DNA of 64,000 nucleotides from positions 124,001-188,000 of the forward strand of contig JAAFJY010000002.1 in the NCBI GenBank assembly GCA_013299105.1, read 5' to 3'. The notes under the pieces are model-generated. The model did no database searches and was not told where the DNA came from. It worked only from the letters and a program-made list of their open reading frames with translations. This DNA comes from Chitinophagales bacterium (GTDB lineage Bacteria; Bacteroidota; Bacteroidia; Chitinophagales; Saprospiraceae). Of this stretch, positions 59,379-64,000 are shown piece by piece (within the stretch, counting starts at the first letter, position 1; each line of letters opens with the position of its first letter). The translations under genes were made by a program, and so were the position numbers.

Positions 59379-60801
59379 CAGCAATTCCCGCTTTGGCTTG
59401 TAACTCAAAGATAAATAATTAGTTGTAGCTTTGGGGTTATTTTTTGGGATTAAAATAAAACTCTATGAGTTTGGGATACGACCACCTATTGAGTACCTGC
59501 CAGTCTTGGTTTAACAACATTTCAGATCACCGCAAGTCAAATAAAAAGATTAGTTTGGCAGACATGCTAAACTCGGCCTTGGCGATGTTTACCTTCAAAT
59601 ATCCCTCAATGTTGGCATTGGATAGTGGGCGTATGAAATCTGAAGATGCTAACCTTAAATCGTTATTTGGGATCAAGAACATACCATCAGATACTGCCTT
59701 ACGAGAAACCTTGGATGAAGTATCGCCCGATGTTCTACATGGTCTTTTTGGGGAACTATTCAACAAGGTTCAGGGGGAAGATCGTCTAAAGTCCTATGCT
59801 GTTTTTGATAATCACCTGATCTGTGCAATGGACGGTGTACAATTCTTCAGCTCTAAATCGGTCAAGTGTCAATACTGCCAACAAAAGACCCTCAAAAATG
59901 ATGATGTAGTCTATTCGCATGGGATGCTTGGTGCAGTGGTCGTCCATCCAGATCATCCCGAAGTATTACCTTTGGGCGCAGAACCAATTCAGCATCAGGA
60001 CGGTAACACTAAAAATGATCATGAACTTAATTCTGCTAAGCGTTTGTGGAATCGCTTATGGGATGAGCATCCTACTCAAAAATTTCTCCATCTGGGAGAT
60101 GCATTATTTGCCAATGGACCGATGATTCGCCACATTGAAGAGCGAAGACATTCCTACTTACTCAATGTCAAGCCAGATAGTCATCAAACGCTGTTTGCTC
60201 ATTTTGAGCATCCACAAAATCAACATGCTTATGAGCACAAGAAGTTCACTGTTAAAGGTGAAAAGATTGAGGCCTGGTTCATCAACAATTTGCCCTTGAA
60301 CAACTCTGCAGGAGATGTAAGGGTGAACTTTTTGATTGTGAATATCTCCGACTCAAAAGGCAAAAAGACTACTTTTACCTGGGTCACTAATATCCCCATC
60401 AGCACTAGCAATGTAGTCAAGTTGAGCCAATACGCTAGAGCTAGGTGGAAGATTGAGAATGAGACCTTTAATACCCTTAAAAATCAAGGGTATAACTTTG
60501 AACACAACTATGGGCATGGTTATAAGCACCTAGCAAATACACTGGCGATACTGATGCTCTTGGCGTTTTTGATTGACCAGATCCAACAAATGAGCAATAA
60601 GGTTTTCATCCAATTGATCAAAGTCAAGAAAACAAGAACCAGGCTGTGGGAGGACATGAGATCAGCATTCAAGATCAAGAACTTCAACTCCTTTAAACAT
60701 CTACTAGAATACTTGATCGCAAATACCATTCCAAAAACTAAGCAAAAAAACACTGTAAAACACATAAAATCAGTTACTTAGAACCAAAGCGGGAATTGCT
60801 G
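59379..60801 (+). mobile_element. 1423-bp insertion sequence with 18-bp terminal inverted repeats and 9-bp target duplication
   Basis: Ends are CAGCAATTCCCGCTTTGG (59379-59396) and its exact reverse complement (60784-60801). CATCGTCGT flanks both ends (59370-59378 and 60802-60810) as target duplication. One gene fills the element. A 9-bp duplication and single DDE transposase fit IS4-superfamily elements; the family was not assigned. Confidence 0.95.
59465..60781 (+). CDS. DDE transposase (IS4-superfamily-like)
   Basis: A 438-residue transposase. The catalytic triad is likely D in LICAMDGVQFFSS, D in HLGDALFANGPMI and E in YARARWKIENETFNTLKNQG, the last being the Y/R-x-W-x-I-E-x-x-F form of IS4-like enzymes. 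A CQYCQQK pair of cysteines near residue 140 may bind zinc. The stop codon ends three bases before the right inverted repeat. It appears intact and could be active. Confidence 0.92.
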   Translation: MSLGYDHLLSTCQSWFNNISDHRKSNKKISLADMLNSALAMFTFKYPSMLALDSGRMKSEDANLKSLFGIKNIPSDTALRETLDEVSPDVLHGLFGELFNKVQGEDRLKSYAVFDNHLICAMDGVQFFSSKSVKCQYCQQKTLKNDDVVYSHGMLGAVVVHPDHPEVLPLGAEPIQHQDGNTKNDHELNSAKRLWNRLWDEHPTQKFLHLGDALFANGPMIRHIEERRHSYLLNVKPDSHQTLFAHFEHPQNQHAYEHKKFTVKGEKIEAWFINNLPLNNSAGDVRVNFLIVNISDSKGKKTTFTWVTNIPISTSNVVKLSQYARARWKIENETFNTLKNQGYNFEHNYGHGYKHLANTLAILMLLAFLIDQIQQMSNKVFIQLIKVKKTRTRLWEDMRSAFKIKNFNSFKHLLEYLIANTIPKTKQKNTVKHIKSVT

Positions 60802-60964
60802 CATCGTCGTAAGCACCAATGCCAACGCCGTGAAACTTTGGCAGAAATGTGGTTTTGAAATCATTGGTACGAGCCCCAAGTCATTCAGGCATCTTCAACT
60901 TGGATTGGTGGATACTTATATCATGTACCGAGGGGTGTGAAGTTTAATAGCTGAGAAAGCGTCA

Positions 60965-61060
60965 TATCTAGCCAAAACTACTCTTTTAAGCGTAGTTTTG
61001 GCCAGATATAATTTTTTATTTTTGGCCAAAACTAGTATTTTTGACCCAGTTTTGGCCAAA
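60965..61060. promoter_or_regulatory. two tandem hairpins with four GGCCAAAACT motifs before the DUF234 ATPase
   Basis: First hairpin: TATCTAGCCAAAACTAC (60965-60981) pairs with GTAGTTTTGGCCAGATA (60992-61008), 16 of 17. Second: TTTGGCCAAAACT (61021-61033) pairs with AGTTTTGGCCAAA (61048-61060), 13 of 13. The ATPase ATG is at 61070, so the second hairpin would mask its ribosome-binding region. Possible operator, attenuator or mobility end. Confidence 0.65.
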
Positions 61061-61069
61061 GATAAAGTC

Positions 61070-62515
61070 ATGGAAACCATCATCGCCAGAAAAAGGGAAA
61101 TTCAGATCCTGCAATCTGCATTGCAAAGCCCTCAAGCTGAGTTGATTGCAGTGTATGGTCGGCGTAGGGTTGGCAAGACTTTCTTGATTCGGAATGTTTA
61201 TGAAAATGACATTGTAGTAGAGTTTTCCGGAATCAAACAGGTAGGTCTGGCTGAACAATTGGAAAGCTTTGTCCACAACATATCCGAGGCCTTTTATCCC
61301 GATACCCCGCTGGCCGTACCCCAAACCTGGTTGCAAGCCTTTCGCTTATTGGGAAAGGGACTAGAGACAAGATCGATCGAAAAAGGTAAATTGGTGATAT
61401 TCTTTGATGAGTTTCCTTGGTTTGAAACACCTAAATCCAATTTTTTAGCCGCTTTTGACCATTTTTGGAATACCTGGGCCTCACGAAGGCCAAACATTGT
61501 GGTAGTGATTTGCGGCTCTGCGGCTTCCTGGATGATCCAGAATGTGGTTGGCAACAAAGGCGGCTTGCACAATCGCTTGACCCAGCGCATTCGGCTTTTA
61601 CCTTTTAACTTGGCTGAATCGGCTGCTTTTTTACGCCATCAAGGAGTCATTCTCGACCCTTATTCGCTCACTGAACTGTACATGGCAGTTGGTGGAGTGC
61701 CTCAATATTTAAAAATTATTCGCGCTGGCGATAGTGTAGCCCAAGCCATTGACCGGGCCTGTTTTACGAATGATGGTTGGCTAAGGGATGAATACAAATT
61801 TTTGTACGCCGCACTTTATGACCATCCTGAAAAACACCATGCAGTGATCCACGCTTTGGCTGACAAAGGGGCCGGATTGACGCGAACCGAAATCATGAAC
61901 GTCTGCAAATTCAGCTCTGGCGGCGGTTTGACCCGCATTTTGGATGAATTAATCGAATCGGGTTTCATTGCTGCTTATCTTCCTTTTGGCAAAACCAACA
62001 AAGAAGTGATTTACAAGCTGTGCGATGAATTTTCACTATTCTACCTAAAATTCATGGAAAACAGCAAAGCCTCTGGGACAGGAGCCTGGGCAGCCAAAGC
62101 AGATGGTGCTTCCTGGCACAGTTGGAGTGGTTTTGCTTTTGAAAATCTTTGCCTCAAACACGTTGATCAGATCAAAAAAGCCCTGGGCATCAGCGGCGTT
62201 TATACTGAGCAATCGGCCTGGCGTTATAGTCCAAAAGAAAAAGATGAAACGGGTGTACAAATTGACCTTCTGATTGATCGCAAAGACAACTGCATCAACC
62301 TCATTGAAATCAAATTCTACAAGGATACATTTGTAATTGACAAGGGATATGCTGCTCAATTGCGACAAAAAAGACAGGTTTTCACTGCTAAAACAAGAAC
62401 TCGAAAGTCCATTTTCTTTACTTTCCTGAGTGTTTATGGTGCAAAGACCAACGAGCACTACTTGGGAACCATTCAGAATCAATTGACGATTGAGGCTTTG
62501 ATGGAAGAGGTATAA
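61070..62515 (+). CDS. AAA-type ATPase with DUF234 nuclease-like C-terminus
   Basis: A 481-residue protein of the archaeal-type ATPase family. Walker A is VYGRRRVGKTFLIRN (about 30) and Walker B is LVIFFDEFPWFE. A winged-helix part (HAVIHALADKGAGLTRTEIM) follows. The C-terminal DUF234 region has a PD-(D/E)xK-like motif (GVQIDLLIDRKD, LIEIKFYKD). Such proteins are widespread, move between genomes and have no settled function; a nuclease linked to an ATPase switch is likely. Start chosen at 61070 because upstream in-frame codons lie inside the paired hairpins. Confidence 0.85.
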   Translation: METIIARKREIQILQSALQSPQAELIAVYGRRRVGKTFLIRNVYENDIVVEFSGIKQVGLAEQLESFVHNISEAFYPDTPLAVPQTWLQAFRLLGKGLETRSIEKGKLVIFFDEFPWFETPKSNFLAAFDHFWNTWASRRPNIVVVICGSAASWMIQNVVGNKGGLHNRLTQRIRLLPFNLAESAAFLRHQGVILDPYSLTELYMAVGGVPQYLKIIRAGDSVAQAIDRACFTNDGWLRDEYKFLYAALYDHPEKHHAVIHALADKGAGLTRTEIMNVCKFSSGGGLTRILDELIESGFIAAYLPFGKTNKEVIYKLCDEFSLFYLKFMENSKASGTGAWAAKADGASWHSWSGFAFENLCLKHVDQIKKALGISGVYTEQSAWRYSPKEKDETGVQIDLLIDRKDNCINLIEIKFYKDTFVIDKGYAAQLRQKRQVFTAKTRTRKSIFFTFLSVYGAKTNEHYLGTIQNQLTIEALMEEV

Positions 62516-62539
62516 CTGTAGATTTTCTCCAAAAAACAA

Positions 62540-62573
62540 AAGGGACAGCTGCAAAGCCATCCCTCTTTCTTGT
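62540..62573. terminator. possible bidirectional terminator between the ATPase gene and atpG
   Basis: AAAAGGGACAGCT and AGCCATCCCTCTTT can form a stem of about 10 bp with two weak pairs, with A-rich and T-rich flanks. It lies between convergent genes. Confidence 0.4.
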
Positions 62574-62597
62574 CGTTTTCGTTTTGTTCAGTCCTCC

Positions 62598-63494
62598 TTA
62601 ATCCGAAGAAAGGGCTGCGGCACCGCCTACGATTTCCAGGATTTCCTTGGTGATCGTTTCCTGGCGGGCTTTGTTGTAGTGGATGCGCAAATCGCGCAAG
62701 ATATCGTTAGCGTTGTCGCTGGCTTTGTCCATCGCAGTCATGCGAGCTCCGTGCTCTGAAGCGTGGGTATCGAGCAAGAATTTCTGGAATTGGGTCTTCA
62801 GGATGCTGGGCACCAAAAATTCCAACAACTCTATTTTGCTTGGCTCGAAGATGTAATCGGCGCGTTTGCCCGATTCACCAGCGGCTTTTTCCAGTTTGGC
62901 AACTGGCAAAAACTGCTCAACTTCGGCAAATTGCATCGCAGCGTTGCGGAAACGGCCATAAGCTACATCGACTGCATCGTATTCTTTGCTGACGAAACGA
63001 TCCATCAGCAAGCTAGATACTTTAGCCACGTTGTCAAAGCTCAAGTCTTCAAATAGGGCCACGTACTCGTTGACAATGTTGCAATCAGCGTAGCGCTTTT
63101 TGAAGAACTCGTAACCTTTTTTACCGATGCACAGGATGGTCAGGTTGCCTTTGGCGCGCACCCCTGCGAACTTGCCTTCAACTGCAGCAGCAGCTGCTTT
63201 GCACACGTTGGTGTTGAACGCACCGCACAAACCACGGTTGGAGGTTACCACTACAACGCAAGCGCGTTCGATCGGACGTTCTTGCCCGAAAGAAGTAGTT
63301 ACATCGCCATCGAGATTCGACAGGATGTTGCGCAGCATGGCATTCTGCTTATCGGCATAAGGTCGCATTTGCTGGATCGCACCTTGGGCCTTGCGCAACT
63401 TGGCCGCCGAAACCATTTTCATGGCCTTGGTGATCTGTTGCGTGTTGATGACCGACTTGATGCGTTCGCGTACCTCTTTTAAGTTAGCACCCAT
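62598..63494 (-). CDS. atpG: ATP synthase F1 gamma subunit
   Basis: A 298-residue gamma subunit, the rotating shaft of F1-ATPase. The N-terminal helix (LKEVRERIKSVINTQQITKA, MKMVSAAKLRKAQGAIQ) and the C-terminal helix (MTAMDKASDNANDILRDLRI, HYNKARQETITKEILEIVGG) are the conserved coiled-coil parts, and VVVTSNRGLCGAFNTNVCKA is the family signature. It couples proton flow to ATP synthesis on the cytoplasmic face of the inner membrane. It follows atpA on the same strand with 207 bases between, a wider gap than usual, which holds a palindromic repeat. Confidence 0.96.
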   Translation of the reverse strand: MGANLKEVRERIKSVINTQQITKAMKMVSAAKLRKAQGAIQQMRPYADKQNAMLRNILSNLDGDVTTSFGQERPIERACVVVVTSNRGLCGAFNTNVCKAAAAAVEGKFAGVRAKGNLTILCIGKKGYEFFKKRYADCNIVNEYVALFEDLSFDNVAKVSSLLMDRFVSKEYDAVDVAYGRFRNAAMQFAEVEQFLPVAKLEKAAGESGKRADYIFEPSKIELLEFLVPSILKTQFQKFLLDTHASEHGARMTAMDKASDNANDILRDLRIHYNKARQETITKEILEIVGGAAALSSD

Positions 63495-63580
63495 GGGCTA
63501 AAAATATTTCAGGATGTGCAGGGAATACTGGTTTTTGAAACCCGTATTCCCTGCACAAAGCGTATTTAGTAATGGAGCTG

Positions 63581-63690
63581 AAATAAACCACTCCAATTTG
63601 TTTTTGAGATTTAGCAAAAAAAGAACACAACTTCCTTTCATCCAGTTGCTTTTCTTTTTTCACTAAATCCAATTTGGATCGCTTTATTTT
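63581..63690 (+). repeat. palindromic repeat family E, copy 3 (between atpA and atpG)
   Basis: Inner arms GATTTAGCAAAAAAAGAA and TTCTTTTTTCACTAAATC pair at 16 of 18. Outer arms AAATAAACCACTCC and GGATCGCTTTATTT pair at 11 of 14. The core GAACACAACTTCCTTTC is shared with the copies at 16972 and 35101. It sits inside the ATP synthase operon. Confidence 0.8.
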
Positions 63691-63701
63691 TATACGCTCA
63701 A

Positions 63702-64000
63702 TTAGAATTGCTTTGACAACTCAGCAGCCAAGGCTTCAACTTTGGCGAGGTCGTCTTTTTCCAACTTACCAGCTTTGAAAGCGGCCAGGGTCTCTGGGTT
63801 GCGCTGTTCCAGGCTGGTCAGGAATAGGTTTTCGAACTCGTTCACCTTGTTTACAGGTACGTTTTTCAACAAACCATTGGTTCCCAAGTGGATGATGGCT
63901 ACCTGCTTCTCGACCGATACTGGAGAGTATTGTGGTTGCTTCAGGATTTCCACGTTGCGCTTGCCTTTTTCCAAAACGCCCAAAGTAGCGGGGTCGAGGT
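63702..64000 (-). CDS. atpA: ATP synthase F1 alpha subunit, C-terminal part (cut by window edge)
   Basis: The last 98 codons of the alpha subunit. The visible part [40 protein letters not shown] and the C-terminal [20 protein letters not shown] are the conserved helical C-domain. The gene continues beyond 64000, so its start and nucleotide-binding domain are not seen. Order atpA-atpG is standard. Confidence 0.95.
   Translation of the reverse strand, partial: LDPATLGVLEKGKRNVEILKQPQYSPVSVEKQVAIIHLGTNGLLKNVPVNKVNEFENLFLTSLEQRNPETLAAFKAGKLEKDDLAKVEALAAELSKQF

Larger units (their letters stand above)
59017..60940 (+). pseudogene. GNAT acetyltransferase gene split by an insertion sequence
   Basis: The 5' part (59017-59378) encodes MQIRKAILDQDYDAVWEIFS through MVHPDHQGKGIGRLMCEHSL, the acetyl-CoA loop. 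The 3' part (60811-60940) encodes STNANAVKLWQKCGFEIIGT and ends VDTYIMYRGV-stop. Removing the insertion and one copy of its 9-bp duplication restores an unbroken 163-codon frame. As it stands the 5' part reads into the insertion and stops at 59403 after SNSRFGL. The protein lacks its last helix and strand and is unlikely to work. The precise repair shows the insertion is recent. Confidence 0.93.

Noticed and set aside
60965-61060. CRISPR-like short repeat array
   Set aside because: The four motifs alternate in orientation and form two hairpins; there are no equal spacers and no cas genes nearby.

Overview
The window reads as a chromosomal segment of a Bacteroidota bacterium, most likely from the Saprospiraceae (Haliscomenobacter/Lewinella type). 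Reasons: C-terminal type IX secretion (T9SS) sorting domains on two exported proteins, families typical of the phylum (DUF5916, DUF6155, DUF6090-like, DUF937-OmpA, DUF6688), weak Shine-Dalgarno signals, and at least one good TTG-N19-TAnnTTTG promoter. This taxonomic call is inference; there is no rRNA gene in the window. No tRNA gene and no CRISPR array was found.

Layout. 1-8.4 kb: a cut-off SpoU RNA methylase, a SAM methyltransferase, BamA, a DUF937-OmpA envelope protein, CutC, a small membrane protein and an ECF sigma factor. 8.4-16.6 kb: envelope genes (two lipoproteins, OmpA-type peptidoglycan binders, a coiled-coil membrane protein, a DUF5916 outer-membrane protein, a YeiH-type transporter). 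17-26.6 kb: a fatty acid desaturase, a LolC/E-type permease, a PKD-cyclophilin lipoprotein, polyphosphate glucokinase, GNAT, gamma carbonic anhydrase, a methyltransferase, a lipoprotein and a large TPR-like protein whose signal peptide lies in another frame, joined at a CTT-TAG-T site. 26.5-28.9 kb: a two-gene restriction-modification island between perfect 20-bp direct repeats. 28.9-36.1 kb: a GH10 xylanase, an acyl-CoA synthetase, a beta-CASP nuclease and a DUF3995 protein, separated by repeat-filled gaps. 36.3-41.8 kb: an ECF sigma factor behind tandem palindromes, then an ABC exporter - HlyD - TolC operon in which the ABC ATPase has lost most catalytic motifs. 42.5-50.6 kb: AnmK with an EAD11-like/NB-ARC/TPR STAND protein, then a secreted LRR protein, a DUF998 protein and a T9SS-exported TIM-barrel protein. 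51-58.2 kb: an FAD/Fe-S dehydrogenase, DoxX, VOC, a sterol-desaturase fusion, DUF6688. 58.2-62.5 kb: a damaged PIN toxin with an intact antitoxin, a GNAT gene split by an insertion sequence with a 9-bp target duplication, and a DUF234 ATPase behind paired hairpins. 62.6 kb to the end: atpG and the 3' end of atpA.

The non-coding DNA is unusually rich in dispersed repeats: a 110-bp palindromic element in three copies whose arms co-vary, a 'GTCTAAACCAGAATTT' family, a 'TCGTCTATCGTATGTC' family in four copies, a 95-bp direct repeat, a TG/CA long-hairpin element in two copies and several one-off hairpins. Best candidates for something undescribed: the CTT-TAG-T frameshift joint (25.09 kb), the co-varying palindromic element, the STAND gene, and the R-M island with long direct repeats.
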